64,000 nt of DNA from Laburnicola sp. R22_1 (lineage: Eukaryota; Ascomycota; Dothideomycetes; Pleosporales; Didymosphaeriaceae). The notes beneath the pieces were generated by a model, which was not told the DNA's origin, did not search any database, and saw only the letters and a list, made by a program, of their open reading frames with translations. A program made the position numbers and the translations under genes. Position 1 is the stretch's first letter. Every line of letters begins with the position of its first letter. The stretch lies in assembly GCA_014281115.1 (NCBI GenBank), contig JACONQ010000004.1, positions 2,790,001-2,854,000 on the forward strand, given 5' to 3'. Positions 21,738 to 33,638 of the stretch are shown here, piece after piece.

Positions 21738-23589
21738 ATGCAGCTTATAACGCTCGCTCTCCCGCTGCTGATCTCCGCCTCGGAAGCTCTCCGCAGCAGC
21801 GGGAATGGTGAGCTCGCGCAGCCGGAGGTGACCCCCAAGCGCGTCGCCATCATAGGTAAATACGCTCCTTATCATTCCCCTTTGCCATAAGCTACCCGAG
21901 TAATACTGACCCCTGAGAAGGTGCCGGGGCGGCAGGATCCTCTGCCGCTTACCACCTCGCGCAACAGGCCCAAGACGCTGGGATCCCCCTCTCGATAGAC
22001 GTCTACGAACGCGATTCACATGTTGGCGGCCGCTCCACTACGATAAACCCATGGTCGGACCCCGAGCAAGCCGTCGAACTCGGCGCCTCCATCTTCGTCG
22101 AAGTAAACCAGATCCTCGTCAACGCGAGTAAGACATTCAACCTTACCACATCGTCCTCGTCGAAGGTCGACAGCGATGTACCGAAAGTCGGAATATGGAA
22201 CGGCAAAGAGATAGTGTTTACTATGAACGAAGGCGGATGGTGGGACATGGCGAAGCTGCTTTGGCGATATTGGAATGCGCCGGTCAAGGCAAACGCGTTG
22301 ATGAAGGACACAGTGGGGAAGTTTTTGAACATGTATGAAGAGCCGATTTTTCCGTGGAAGAGTCTGAGTCATGCGGTGCAGTTGGTTGGGCTGACCGAGG
22401 TGACGGGTCTTACGGGCGAGCAGTATTTGAGGAACAAGGGCGTTGGAAACAAGTTCTCGAACGAGATCATTCAGGCGAGGTGAGATGGTGGAAATACAGA
22501 CATACATGTTCTTGGCTAATAATGCATAGCACCCGAGTCAACTATGCGTCGAACCTGGGAGTGATCCACGGAGTGGAGGCCATGGTTTGCATGGCTACTA
22601 ACGGTGTACGTTACGGTAGAATGCCATTCAGTTCATTGGCTGACTCAGTATTAGGCCATGTCCATTGATGGCGGCAACTGGCAGATTTTTTCTCGCATGT
22701 TGGAATCGTCCGATTCTATCTCTACTCATCTGAACACTACCGTCACCCATATCTCGAAGCTGTTGGACGACCAGTACAATTTAACCACCTCAACCGGCGA
22801 AACGTCGATTTACGACGAAGTCATATTGGCGGCACCGTTCCAGTTCTCCAACCTCGTCATTGATCCATCACCGAAGCACACACCCGATCAGATTCCCTAC
22901 GTCCCATTGCACGTAACACACTTCGCGACACCTCACAAGCTAGACCCCACAGCTTTCGGATTGGCAACCGGCGAGGAAGTTCCCCAATATATACTCACGA
23001 CCCTCCAACCAGACGAAGACTACGGCTCCCACCCGGCAGTCGGACGTTCAGGTTTCTTCAGCATTTCCATCGTCAGCACCGGCGTGAACCGCCGCGCAGC
23101 CGAGCCTCGTGCCGAATACATCTACAAGATCTTCTCTCTCACACGCGTCGACCAACAATTCCTCTCTCGCGTTCTCGGTGTAAAGGTCTCAGAAGAAGAA
23201 GCCGAGAAAGGCGTCATTGACGGCATAGTAAGCTGGATCAACCACTGGCACATCCACTCGTACCCATACGAGTATCCCCGCGTTACCTTTGATGAGACCG
23301 AGCTCGACGACGGACTATGGTACACCAGCAGCATCGAGAGCTTCATCAGCACTAGTAAGCTGTACCCAGGGTTCCAACGCACGTCAAGACTACCATACTA
23401 ACCCCCTACCCAGTGGAAACAAGCGCCCTCTCCGGGAAAAACGTCGCCCACCTCATCGCCAACAAATGGATCTCCAAACACGAACACCACAGAAAGCTAG
23501 CCGGTGAGACCATAAACACCGACGCAGACCCAACCTGGGCCTTCAACCCCCTGGACCAAGCCCAGAAGCCCCTCCAAGCTGAGCTATAA
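21738..23589 (+). CDS. Prenylcysteine oxidase/lyase (FAD-dependent)
   Basis: Exons 21738-21855, 21921-22479, 22530-22605, 22655-23354 and 23414-23589 give 542 aa. It opens with a signal peptide (MQLITLALPLLISASEA). A Rossmann motif VAIIGAGAAGSSAAYHL follows, split by intron 1 inside the GxGxxG, then VYERDSHVGGRSTT. Later blocks match the family: WPWK-like FPWKSLSHAVQL, IHGVEAMVCMATNGAMSIDGGNWQIF, DEVILAAPFQFSNL, and the end FISTMETSALSGKNVAHLIANKW. The enzyme oxidatively cleaves the thioether of farnesyl- or geranylgeranyl-cysteine from degraded prenylated proteins, in the lysosome/vacuole in animals. An alternative 3' splice pattern would replace the last 29 codons (see 23639-24070). Confidence 0.88.
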
Positions 23590-23638
23590 CCAATTTCACT
23601 TTGACGTCGCGCTAACAGCGCATCTCTCTCCCGCACAG

Positions 23639-24070
23639 AAAAAATCCTCCATCTCCAAGACGAAGTCAAAAAATTGTACGTAGAACTCTCCCCTCGTTCC
23701 TAGGCTCCACAACTAAGTACCACGTCAAATTAGAGAGTACATCGCCCGCCTCCTCCAGTCCGTCCTCGTCACCGCCACAGCCTCACTCTGCATCCTCCCC
23801 TACCGTTTTGTCTGGATCTCTGTACTCTGTACTCTCCTTGGCGCGCATACCGAGCACGGGACTAGGACGGTGTGTTGGTCCATCGTGGGAGTGAGGTATG
23901 TGCTTTTTAGGAGGAACCCTTTGGTGGAGTTTGATGCGGTGCGGCGGAGGTATGATTATCTTGTGGATGTGTGGGATGCGGTTCGCGTGTGGTGGCATGT
24001 TCGGACGCGGCCGGCGTGGAATGATGTTTGGTGGACAGTCTGGGGTGAGGGTGGAGAGAGGTTTAGGTGA
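23639..24070 (+). CDS. Alternative 3' exons of the prenylcysteine oxidase gene (membrane tail)
   Basis: Two segments, 23639-23675 and 23734-24070, are joined by a 58-nt intron (GTACGT...TTAG) in matching phase. A donor GTGAGA at 23504 and acceptor GCACAG at 23638 connect them in frame to the last exon of the oxidase, which would lengthen that protein to 638 aa. The tail reads EKILHLQDEVKKLEYIARLL, then a hydrophobic stretch (SVLVTATASLCILPYRFVWI, then SVLCTLLGA) that could span a membrane, then a basic, Trp-rich end (WHVRTRPAWNDVWWTVWG). No ATG of its own is evident within it. A start at 23467 in another frame with acceptor 23625 is a weaker alternative, which would make it a separate small gene. 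I recognise no domain. Confidence 0.4.
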
Positions 24071-24359
24071 GAGGGGGGTAAGATGGGGTTTAAAGGGAGG
24101 GGATAAGGCGGTTTGGGGGAGAAGGCTTGGTTGGATTGATGGGGGAAAGACGCATTGGTAGATGCGCACGCGTAGCTACGAAAAGTTGGCGGATTATCGC
24201 TCGAAAACATGGTCTGATATGATACCCGAGTGTTAGTACCCCAGGATTCACAACCGAAACCCAGAGACCTAACTCTTGTCAATACGACATTTCTAACCAC
24301 CCACGCAACCTCTCGTCGATATGACTTTTCCCCCCCACCATCGCACCCCACCACCATTA

Positions 24360-27123
24360 TTACATCCTAATCCTAATACCCGTCCCTCCCGTCCTCTCCG
24401 TCCCCGTCCTCTCACTAACCCCCCTCGTACTCGCATCACTATCATCTTCGGCATCCTCCCCCTCAAACACATCCTCCTCGCCGCCCATAATGCCCAACCC
24501 CAAACTCCTCACCTTGAACACACCCGTGCACCACTCCCCAAAGACATCAGGATCCCAGACGCCATCCTCCCTCCCCTTCCCCTTTGTGCTCCGCACCGCC
24601 CCATTCAAGGAAGGCGCATACGCCGTATCGAACCAGTCCTCATAAGTCAGCGTGATCGCTTCCATGACAGCCGCGACAAGCATCTCGCGGGTGCGATAGT
24701 CTGTGATGTACTCTTCGAGTTTGGTGCGGAGGAAAGGGGTTTCGTGTTCGATGTTTTTGCGGATCTTGGTAGTGCGGAGGGCTGCTTCGGGGGGCGGAAT
24801 TCTCAGTGGAGTTTTGCCGTCTTTGCTCTTGATGGGCTCGGTGATGCGGTTTACAAACTGGGCTGTGAAGTCGTTGATGGCTTGCCTTAAGACAGTATCT
24901 ACTTCGGCTTTGGCGTCCAGCATGTTCTCTACGACCTTTGGGATGAGCAGTCCGACGAGCTCTCTGGGGTTGAAGAGGTTGCCGCGTGAACGTAGTTCCC
25001 AGAAGGTGTTTGTGATACTAGAAAAGTCATATTGGAGGTCTGTCTCGGGGGTCACGAATTCGATATCGAATGCTACAATCTGTTGTTTTAAGAGGAGTAG
25101 GTGTGATATGAGAAAGAGAGCGGCGTCCGTCGGAGAGGCTGATTTTGCAATGAGAGTGGAAGCGTGGCGGAGGGAGAGAGTAGTGCTGTGAACAATCCGA
25201 TGGGCGAGATCGTCAAAGACGGAGGACTAGATAGAATGTGTCAGCAAACAGTCTATAAAAAGTGAAGATAATCTTACGTGTACTAGCCGGTATATCTTGC
25301 TGAGCAACCAGATCGCCTTCCTCAGCGTCGGGTACCAGTCTTTGAATGCGGCTTCGGTGTTGAAACTCCACCTTGCATCGGCATCGTCCTCTTCAACCAC
25401 TGTGGGCGTTTTCGGCATTTGTGGAGTAGGTGGGAGATCGGACTTGGGTGCCTTTTTGCCTGAGAGGGCTGGCTGGCTCGACTTAGAGCCTGACAGAACC
25501 TGCTTGTTGTTTTTGACTGGATAATCCAGGTCTTCGGGTTTTGGCTTGAATCGCTCAATGTCATCGCGGAGTATAGCAAGAGACAGGAACACTAGTCGAT
25601 CTTGTGCATCCTGCAATGCCGGATACACGAGCGCCTGAAAGTCCAACTTGGGCGCTTCGATGGGCGACTCGTCCTCGTCCTCGTCTTCCATGTACTGGGT
25701 CTGAATAAAGGTACACAACTCGCACAATTTGAGTATCTGGGTCTCATGGATCGTTCGCGGGCGCAAATGATCGTATAGCGGCTCACACATGGCCTCCAGG
25801 AAGTCGTATAGGCCACGGTCACCCTCGAACCATTCACGCCACAGATCAGACTCATCAAAGCATGTCCTGCGAATGTAGCTTATGCTGCTCCGAGCAAATG
25901 CGACCAGATCTTTGGAGGAACTGGGGACTTGGGCAAGCTCTCCAATCTTCTTTGTGACCATGGGTAGGATGAGTCGTCCACGAGTCGCCGAGTAGCTTTG
26001 GTATAATTCATTCATCAAGCTTTGGTATTCGGCTTCAGCTCCTGGTTCCGCCCCTGCTGGCAGGACAGCTCGCTTCTGGATTTCGAGACCCATCTTCTTC
26101 AGCTCTGGTGCTCTTACACGAAACTTGGCGTACAACAAGGCGGACATAGTCGTGTCATTCAGCTGTCGGTCTGCTATTCGTTTCGAAACATCGGCTGCGA
26201 TCTCACGGAGGGCGTTGGTGAAGTGAACACGGATCAGAGTAAGGGCGCGCGTGAGCAGTAACCGGTATCGGGAGCGGTACGTGGCCGACTCGCGGTGTTT
26301 CGGATGAGCCTGCATGTATTCGAGGCAGCTGTCCAAATTGGCTAGCATGTCGGTAAACTCCTTTCCACGCACAATATTGGCAGCCCCGGGCGCATTGAGC
26401 CTTTTCGTCATGGGCTCGAGGTAGAGGTAGTAGCGCAAGTTCTGCTGCATGTCATCTGCAAGCTTCGTGATGCGCTTTTGGTCATCTATCAGGCCTTCGC
26501 ACTGCGTCTGGAAGGCGGTGGTCTGGGCCTCGACGGCCTGGAAGGAGGCGGTAAGCGAGGATAGGGTTTCGAGGGCGTCGGTGGTGTCGGAGATGATGGT
26601 ATCGAGGTGGGTTCGCGTGAGGTGCAGCTGGTCCTGGTAGAGCTTGTACTCTTCATGGCTGGCGTCCAGCAGCTCCTCGCTGACGCCGTCGTACCTGTTC
26701 GGTGAGTGTCTGCTTCGCATGCGTGCATATCCCGAGACGGCTCACCACTCAGCGAACTCGAGGTCATTGCTGATGTTCTCGCGTGACTTCTTGCGCTCGA
26801 GGTCCTTCTCCTTCTTCAGGTGGGCGCGCACGACGCCGTAGAAGTCGCTGTACGACTTGGCGCGTCTGGCCACAGTGGCCGGCGGCGGGCGACTGCGCTC
26901 GGGGGCCTCTTCTATGGTCTCGACGATGCCTTCTACGCGGTCGACGTCAGCCTGGCCCTCCTACAAGACGAACAATCAATACTGCGCAACGTACCCATGG
27001 AGCGGACGGTGGGCTTACGTTGGGCGGCTGCAGCAGCGACTCGGGGCGACGGTGCTTGGCCTTGTCGACGGGCTTGACGGCCCGAGGCACGAAGGCGGTG
27101 TACCACGACGAGTCCTCGTACAT
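24360..27123 (-). CDS. COG3: Conserved oligomeric Golgi complex subunit 3 (COG3/Sec34)
   Basis: Exons 27123-27019, 26960-26746, 26694-25278 and 25226-24360 give 867 aa. All three introns (51-58 nt) have GT-AG ends and fitting phases. The N-terminal ~100 residues are charged; a coiled-coil begins near ENISNDLEFAEWYDGVSEELLDASHEEYKLYQDQL. The Sec34-type core follows (ITKLADDMQQNLRYYLYLEPMTKRLNAPG). The middle includes ATRGRLILPMV, SSISYIRRTCFDESDLWREWF and LRPRTIHETQILKLCELC. The C-terminus ends in an acidic/Gly-rich tail. COG is an eight-subunit tether for retrograde vesicles at the Golgi; COG3 belongs to lobe A. Yeast calls the gene COG3/SEC34. It shares a ~306-bp divergent promoter with FMP25. 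Confidence 0.9.
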
Positions 27124-27429
27124 TGTGCCGTGAAGGGGGGAATGAGGGAATGTGCGGGTGGGGGGTGAATGCTCCCTTGCGTCTTTTCACTAGTGGGAGC
27201 ATTGCATAGTATAACTCGCTTGCGGAGCGTGGGGTGTCCTCGCCGCTCCGAATCGGCTCGCCTGCTCCGGATCGCCGATGGGCAGCTCTCCAATGGTGAC
27301 GTTCTCGCCGCGCCAGCTCAGACTGATACCGCTCCTACCACACACGGTTACCATGTTTGCTGTCTGAATTCATTCCTCCACACCACCGCCTCAGCCCCAT
27401 CGCGCCCCGGACCCAGCACCGCGCACACG
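27124..27429. promoter_or_regulatory. Divergent promoter, COG3 / FMP25
   Basis: 306 bp separate the two outward-facing start codons. An open frame runs upstream of the FMP25 ATG, so a longer N-terminus is formally possible, but the called start gives a clean mitochondrial presequence. No specific site recognised. Confidence 0.45.
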
Positions 27430-29345
27430 ATGCTCAGCACCAAATGTCTGTCACGCGCCACACGTCGAGCCCCCCACAGCCATGCCCCGCGCATCAGTAG
27501 GCACCTCTCCACCAAGCCGCGACCACAGCCTCGGGCCAGAGCCATACCCCACCCCTACGCCCAGCGCCGCCAGCAGCATTTCGTCCGCTCCGTGGCCGTC
27601 GTCACCACCCTCTGGGCCACCGCAACCGCCTGGCAGTGGTACAATGGGGAGAGGCTGTTCAGAGAGGTGCACGCCGAGGAGCCACCGCAGGACGAGGAGG
27701 AGCTGAACTTCGAGAAGCCACGACGGAAAGCACTCTCAGAGGAGGACAACCGGAACATCATCAGTTCACAGCACCTACAAGTGCTGAAGAGCTGGGAGAA
27801 CCCCGGCGTCTATGCATGGGGGTGCAATTCGGGGCGAGTGGTGGCTCCCGACTCCTCCGAGGCATTAATAAAGACGCCGCGACGGATACCCTTTTTCGAC
27901 GGCAAGCTGTTGCGGGATATCAAGCTGGACAAGACGTTTGGTGCAGCTATTGACGAAAAGGGCGACTTGTTGCAGTGGGGGACCGGCTTCTCAAAAGAGA
28001 CATCGCAACCGACTCCCACACTGAAGGGAAAGAACTTGACCTCATTGGCTATATCGCGCGATCGCATTATTGCTCTCTCTTCCTCGGGAGAGGTATACTC
28101 GGTACCCGCGTCACAAGAAGACCAAAAGAATGGCCCCAAGCCAGTATCGAAATCCTGGATACCCTTTTGGGAGTCTACAAGTGACATCTCCTACCGTCTG
28201 CGCACTCCACAAAACCTGTCATGGAACGAACGTGTCACTCAAGTATCATCCGGTCTCGAGCATGCACTGATGCTCACCTCGTCAGGCCGTGTTTACTCCT
28301 TTGCTTCTGGGACACAAGACTTTCCCGGAAGAGGCCAGCTCGGCATCCCAGGCTTGACATGGGAGACACGGCCTGCTGGTGCTTTCGACGCACCCCATGA
28401 GGTCACAACGCTCAGAGGGTTTCCCATAAAGCACATCGCAACAGGAGACTTCCACAGTCTCATCAGCGACGCGACAGGTCGCGTCTTTGCTTTCGGCGAT
28501 GTGAGTACTCCCCATAATGTATATATTAAAGACATACTTATGCGCTCTAGAATTCCTTCGGCCAATTAGGCTTCGACTATAACCCTGAAGCCACGTTCAT
28601 AGACGCTCCCTCTCTCCTGCCCACCCAAAGACTATATGCTGGGGCCGCGCAACAAGCCTCCGTAACCAACGTGTTCGCTGGCGGTAACACGTCTTTCCTC
28701 ACCATCGAAGCCACAAAGCCCGTCCCCACCGCCGGCGACTCTACGCGCGTACAAGCGGACGTATGGGCCTTTGGCTTCGGTCTAACCGGACAGTAAGTAG
28801 CCCCATACCCCTCACGCAACCACCTTCTTACCCCCCCTAGACTGGGCACCGGCCGCTGGACCCACACACAAACCTCCCCCACCAAACTCCCCGCCTTCTC
28901 CAGCCTCTACGAATACGACGAATCCAACAAGAGTGTCATCCCCATCAAACTCGCCTACATGTCCATCGGCGCCACGCACGCCGCCGCCGTCATGGACAAC
29001 GTAGCCAGCGTCGCCGTCTCGGGCCGCGCCAAATCGCTCACCGAAAACGACACCAATTGGGGCCGCGACATCCTCTTCTGGGGCAACAACGAGTTCTACC
29101 AAATCGGAACGGGGAAGCGGAATAATGCGCCGTCGCCGACGTATATCCAGCCGCTGGACCAGGCGGCTGAGCTGGAGAGGGCGGCGAGTGTGTCGGGTGC
29201 GTGGGGTAAAGAGAGGAGGGAGAAGGACATGCATCGGTTTCAGATTTCGCCGAGGGCGAAGGTTAGGGTTGGGGGGAGGATGGTGAGTTTGGAGCAGAAG
29301 GTGGAGTGTGGGAGGGGGGTGTCGGCTGTTTATTCGGCGGTGTAA
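27430..29345 (+). CDS. FMP25: RCC1-repeat mitochondrial protein FMP25-like
   Basis: Exons 27430-28500, 28551-28792 and 28841-29345 give 605 aa. The first ~50 residues are Arg/His/Ser-rich without acids (presequence). A single hydrophobic segment (FVRSVAVVTTLWATATAW) follows and could anchor it in the inner membrane. RCC1-type blades then repeat: GVYAWGCNSGRV, GDLLQWGTGF, GLEHALMLTSSGRVYSFASG, GDFHSLISDATGRVFAFGDNSFGQLG, DVWAFGFGLTGQLGTG, ILFWGNNEFYQIGTG. Introns fall within blades. Yeast Fmp25 is a mitochondrial protein needed for assembly of respiratory complex III. The gene name is assigned by architecture. Nothing in the frame is broken. Confidence 0.85.
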
Positions 29346-30378
29346 GATGTGCGGTGGGTGGGTGATGAGATTGAGGTGTTGGTGTTGTTGTGTGTCATGG
29401 GTTCGCTTCTTTGTGTATATTGTGTTTTTGGCGGTGAGATGGTTTTTTCTTTTGGTGGACTTCGTTGGTGAGATATACTCTCCACCCACTCAGGTAATTA
29501 AAACATGGAAAAAATTCAGAACATCAACATTAACCCGATGCGCCCTCACACGTACTTACAAGCCACCGTCCCAGTACCAGTAATCTACCCTCTCCCTGTC
29601 GATTGTGAAGCTGTCCCATCTTCCCATCCATTCCACCCATCCAAGTATCTCACCCGACACATCACGATACGTCTAGTCTACCTAGGTAGTCTACCGGAAG
29701 AAAGCTAGTCTATCTAGTCCACCTACCCAGTCCATTGTCTCCGCATGTCAGCAGCGTCGGCGAATGCCATGCGAGGTTGCTGGTAAGTGAGGGTATTCAG
29801 GAGGACATCGGGCGTCGGGCGTCGGGGGTGAGAAGGAGATATTCTCTACCTCAACACTGCCCAGACTCATGACCGGTAGTCTAGTCTAGTCTATGTATGT
29901 GGCAGAAAAATGTCATGTCATGTCCACGGACCACGGTCATCCGGTGCAGGGATGTCATGTCAGCACCTCAGTGCTCCGAGCCAAGGACCGCCCGATGCCG
30001 GCCGGCCGTTGATCAGGAAATCAATTATCCACTGACCACTCGGCGGTGCTCACGCACAAGCAGAGATCATGAGTATTGACAAGCACAACAGTTCGATATT
30101 GATATTGCGCTCAGAAAAACGTTAAAGTGTAGTGCAGTGCAGCAGATGTTGAATAGGTAGCTGGGCTGGTTACGTAGCACATGGTCCCCAGCCTCGCAAC
30201 GCCTCTACGATTCCACAAAGCCCAGGAGTATTTGTCATCCCTTCTACACCGAGTCATCCCATTGCAACCAAGCCAGCCGTGTGAACCTTTTGTTGAATTT
30301 CCCTTTTCAGAACGCCAAATGTCAAATCGTTAGTACAAGACCAAAGTCCGAGCTCGCTGGTGGTCGGATATATGTAAT
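29346..30378. other. Intergenic, CTAG-rich simple stretches, no gene seen
   Basis: About 1 kb between two converging genes. It contains several TCTAGTC/CTAGTCTA repeats (29,690-29,720 and 29,875-29,895) and scattered short repeats such as GGGCGTCGGGCGTCGGG near 29,810. No coding support. Confidence 0.5.
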
Positions 30379-31947
30379 CTAGATGGGAAGAGGGAAAGTC
30401 ACGGCCCATTCCGATATCTCCTTCTTGAGGCTCTTGATGTCGTCGAGGGTGTTGCTCTGTACCTTGGCCTTGAAGTCCTTGAGCTTGTTCGCCTCCTTGG
30501 GGAGCTCGCCCTGGATCTTCTGCGTCAGTTTGATGGAGGCGTCGATGTACTTGGCGACCCTCTTGAAGTCCTCCTCGCCGAGACCGCGCGAGGTCATAGC
30601 CGGAGCTCCGATACGGATACCCATGGGTGTGAGCGCTGACTGGTCACCGGGTGTCGTGTTCTTGTTGCAGGCAATGTTGACCTGCTCGAGGACGGCCTCG
30701 ACACGAGCACCGTCAAGCTTGAGGGGCTTCAGGTCGAGCAGCACCATGTGGTTGTCGGTACCGCCGGTGACGAGTGTGTAGCCCATCTCCTTGAAAGCAA
30801 CCTCGAGCGCCTTGGCGTTCTTGATGACCTGTTGCTGGTAGGCCTTGAACTCGGGAGTCTGCGCCTGCTTCAGGGCAACAGCGAGAGCAGTGATGGTGTG
30901 GTTGTGGGGTCCGCCCTGGTGGCCAGGAAAGACGGAGAAGTTGATGGGGCCCTCGAGGTCATACAGCGTTTCCTTACCGGTCTTCGCGTCAGTCTTACGC
31001 ACGCCTTTGCGGAAGAAGATCATGGCACCACGGGGTCCACGGAGTGACTTGTGTGTCGTAGTGGTGACAATATCGCAGTAGGGGAAGGGCGACTTGTTCA
31101 CACCCGCGGCAATGAGACCAGAGATATGTGCCATGTCCATCATGAGGTAAGCGCCGACCTTGTCGGCGATCTCGCGCATGCGAGCGTAGTCAATCTCACG
31201 GCAGTAGGCGGAGGTTCCGGCCACAAGGACCTTGGGGCGGTACATGAGGGCATTCTGCTCGAGCTGGTCGTAGTCGATGAGACCGGTCTCAAGGTTCACG
31301 CGGTAGGGGAAGGTCTCAAAGTATGTGGAGACAGCGGAGATCCTGCACGTTGGTCAACATGGTACGCAGAAATTAGGGTAGTAAGCACTGCTTACTTTCG
31401 TTGGGGGGTCTGGTAACCGTGGGACAAATGCCCGCCGTGGGGCAGATCGAGACCCATGAGCCTCTCATGTGGCCTCATGATGGCCTGATATGTCTGCAAG
31501 TTGGCCGGGCTACCACTCAGGCATTGCACATTGACACCCCACTTCTCAGCATCTAGGCCGAACGCCTCCAGAGCACGCTTTTGGGTAAGCAGCTCAATCT
31601 CGTCAATGTGCTGGTTGCCACCGTAGTAGCGAGCACCGGGGTATCCTTCGGAGTACTTGTTCGACATGGCCGAACCGAGGGCATCGAAGACGGCGCGCGA
31701 AGTGACATTCTCGGAGGCGATGAGGAGGATCGACTCGCGCTGACGCTGGAACTCTTTTTTCTGCGGCTAATGAGTGTGCGAAGGGGATAAAGGTGTATAG
31801 GACATGCCATGATCTCATCGACCTGGGGATCCAGCTCCACCAAGTGTTTCTCCATCAGCTATCGTGAGTCAGTATCCACGTCTCACTGCTTCTTGCATGC
31901 GGGGCACATACGTCCTTGTGGGACTCGGAAAGCGCGTAGGTAGCCAT
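30379..31947 (-). CDS. SHM2: Serine hydroxymethyltransferase, cytosolic form
   Basis: Exons 31947-31912, 31858-31808, 31760-31396 and 31342-30379 give 471 aa, the usual length of the cytosolic enzyme. There is no presequence ([18 protein letters not shown]). The PLP lysine is near residue 249 in [14 protein letters not shown]. Other hallmarks are [46 protein letters not shown] and [12 protein letters not shown]. The enzyme interconverts serine plus tetrahydrofolate with glycine plus 5,10-methylene-THF and feeds one-carbon metabolism. The second intron (31807-31761, 47 nt) begins GC, not GT. Only this border joins EIM to [10 protein letters not shown], as the family requires. The gene symbol follows the yeast cytosolic isoform. 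Confidence 0.94.
31761..31807 (-). other. GC-AG intron of the SHMT gene
   Basis: Donor GCATGT after the ATG (Met) codon of EIM, acceptor CCGCAG before AAAAAAGAG. The nearest GT, four bases in, would give an immediate stop in the next exon. GC donors are a known minor class. Confidence 0.75.
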
Positions 31948-32726
31948 GTCGAATCAATTGATGAGTGATGTAAAGAAAGGGTATCAGGCGAAAGGGCAGA
32001 GAAACGAAAGCAGCTGAAGAGAGGGCTGCGCGTTCCAGCGGCGGCGAGTTTACTATTTAATACCTGCACCAACTCGGGACCAACAGCACCTGTGGGTGAC
32101 ATTTTTGCGAGGGGCAGCAAACGCTAGGCGGCATGCGGGCTAGCGCGAGCTTGAACCCCGTCCACGGCCTCCGATGAGCGCTGCACCCTCGAAGAACAAC
32201 CGGGGACCAGACCACAAACGTACTGTGCGATCACATGCGATACAGCAACACGCGCTGCTGTTTGCCTGTATTGAGCATATATAACCTCGAAGGTTTCGTA
32301 ACCATTCCTAGAGGTACGCCCCAATGGTCGCGTACCCCTCCCTCCGTAAGAGGAAAGCTAGACCACCCTCCGAGCAGCACCCCAACACACCAACAGCATC
32401 TAAGGCTGCCAAGGAAGCCATTCTTGGGAGTGACCTTTTCGGTCGTCGTTGATTCATTCTACATAGATACAGTCCACCTGGATTCCTCCTATACAATTCA
32501 TCTTCCGTTGTCCACCCTCCAATGCCAAATACACAAACGCCGGGTATGCTGGATATGTCGTCTTAGCAGCAAGCTGCTGTCGCTTCGCAAAAGGGGTATG
32601 TATGTAACTGTCGAATCAAAGCGTCGAAGGCGAGCACGCTCAGCACCAAATATCCACAATGTCTCTGAAACCTTTCTTTTCTTAACTATCCTCCAAACAC
32701 CATTGTCGAGATGCGAATGCAAGCGT
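31948..32726. other. Intergenic, no gene seen
   Basis: Between SHMT (start) and FIG1 (stop), both on minus. Should hold the SHMT promoter; a 172-codon + frame here has no recognisable product. Confidence 0.5.
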
Positions 32727-33638
32727 TTAGTCGTTGTCGGTCAGGCGGTCTAGCACGATTATACTCAGTATCATGACCAGCAACCCGATGGTTACGATGA
32801 TCAGTAACACGAAGCCGAACCAGCCGAGCACCATGGCGCTTGTTCCGACGCCTGCCTTCACACTGCCGTTCCCTAGATCTTGCGCTATCGTTGCAGCTGC
32901 CACAGAGGCCGTATGCTGCCACAGGACCGACACCAGGACGAAGATGGATGCGATGAAGATGAGCGCGAGGGCGACTTGCGATACCGGTCTCGAGGGGAAG
33001 GGCTTGACGTCCAGCTCTGATCCGGTCCGCTCGTCCCGTTCTTCGTGCCAGCCCGGGAAAGTCGCGAGGAGGACGAAGCAGAAGAAGGCGAGGATGATGG
33101 CGACAATGAGCAGGTAAGGGAAGACGACGGCGTCTTTGAATGTTGCTGCAACCCAAACCAGGTTGAGCGGGTCTTGGTCGACTGATACACCTTGCACCAG
33201 GGCAGTCGCATTGTTGGAGCAGATGTAGTCGCCGCCGTCCTTGTTGATGCAGATACCAAAGTAGCCCACGCGCACGGCGAGCTGTGCGTTGCCGACGATG
33301 TTGGCAATAGCGGCAGTGACGCCGGGGTCGACTTGCTCGGTCGCGTAGGTCGGTGTGTATTGCTCGTACCACATGGAGATGAGGAAGATGCCCGGTATTA
33401 GCGGTGACGTGGAGGAACATCCTGCGAGTAATAGTGCTGCAAATTGTTAGCCCTGGTCTTTGCGTCGCATAACGTTCTGGAGCTTACATAGTAGAATGAT
33501 AGCAACTGCTATCAAGATCATGAGCATATGGTGGAGGCCAAGAAACGGTATTAACCCTGGTCAAGTCAGCGCTGGGTGCTCAATTCAGAGTGCGACAAAC
33601 GTACGTTGCATGCTAACTGCGAACTTCATGTTCGCCAT
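32727..33638 (-). CDS. FIG1: Fig1-family membrane protein (Ca2+ influx / cell fusion)
   Basis: Exons 33638-33605, 33556-33488 and 33436-32727 give 270 aa, with the two short upstream exons fixed by phase and by the first membrane segment they build (FLGLHHMLMILIAVAIILLS...LLLAGCSS). The extracellular part carries VRVGYFGICI and a downstream Cys (DYICSNNA), as in the Fig1 domain. Three more hydrophobic helices follow (FPYLLIVAIILAFFCFVLLA; VALALIFIASIFVLVSVLW; GFVLLIIVTIGLLVMILSII). Fig1 is a four-TM claudin-like protein. In yeast it assists low-affinity calcium influx and membrane fusion during mating; in filamentous fungi it also affects hyphal growth and mating. The ATG at 33638 is the first in frame; a second Met three codons later is possible. 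Confidence 0.85.

Noticed and set aside
32235..32753. 172-codon plus frame between SHMT and FIG1
   Set aside because: No domain, overlaps the end of FIG1, and composition unlike the neighbours.
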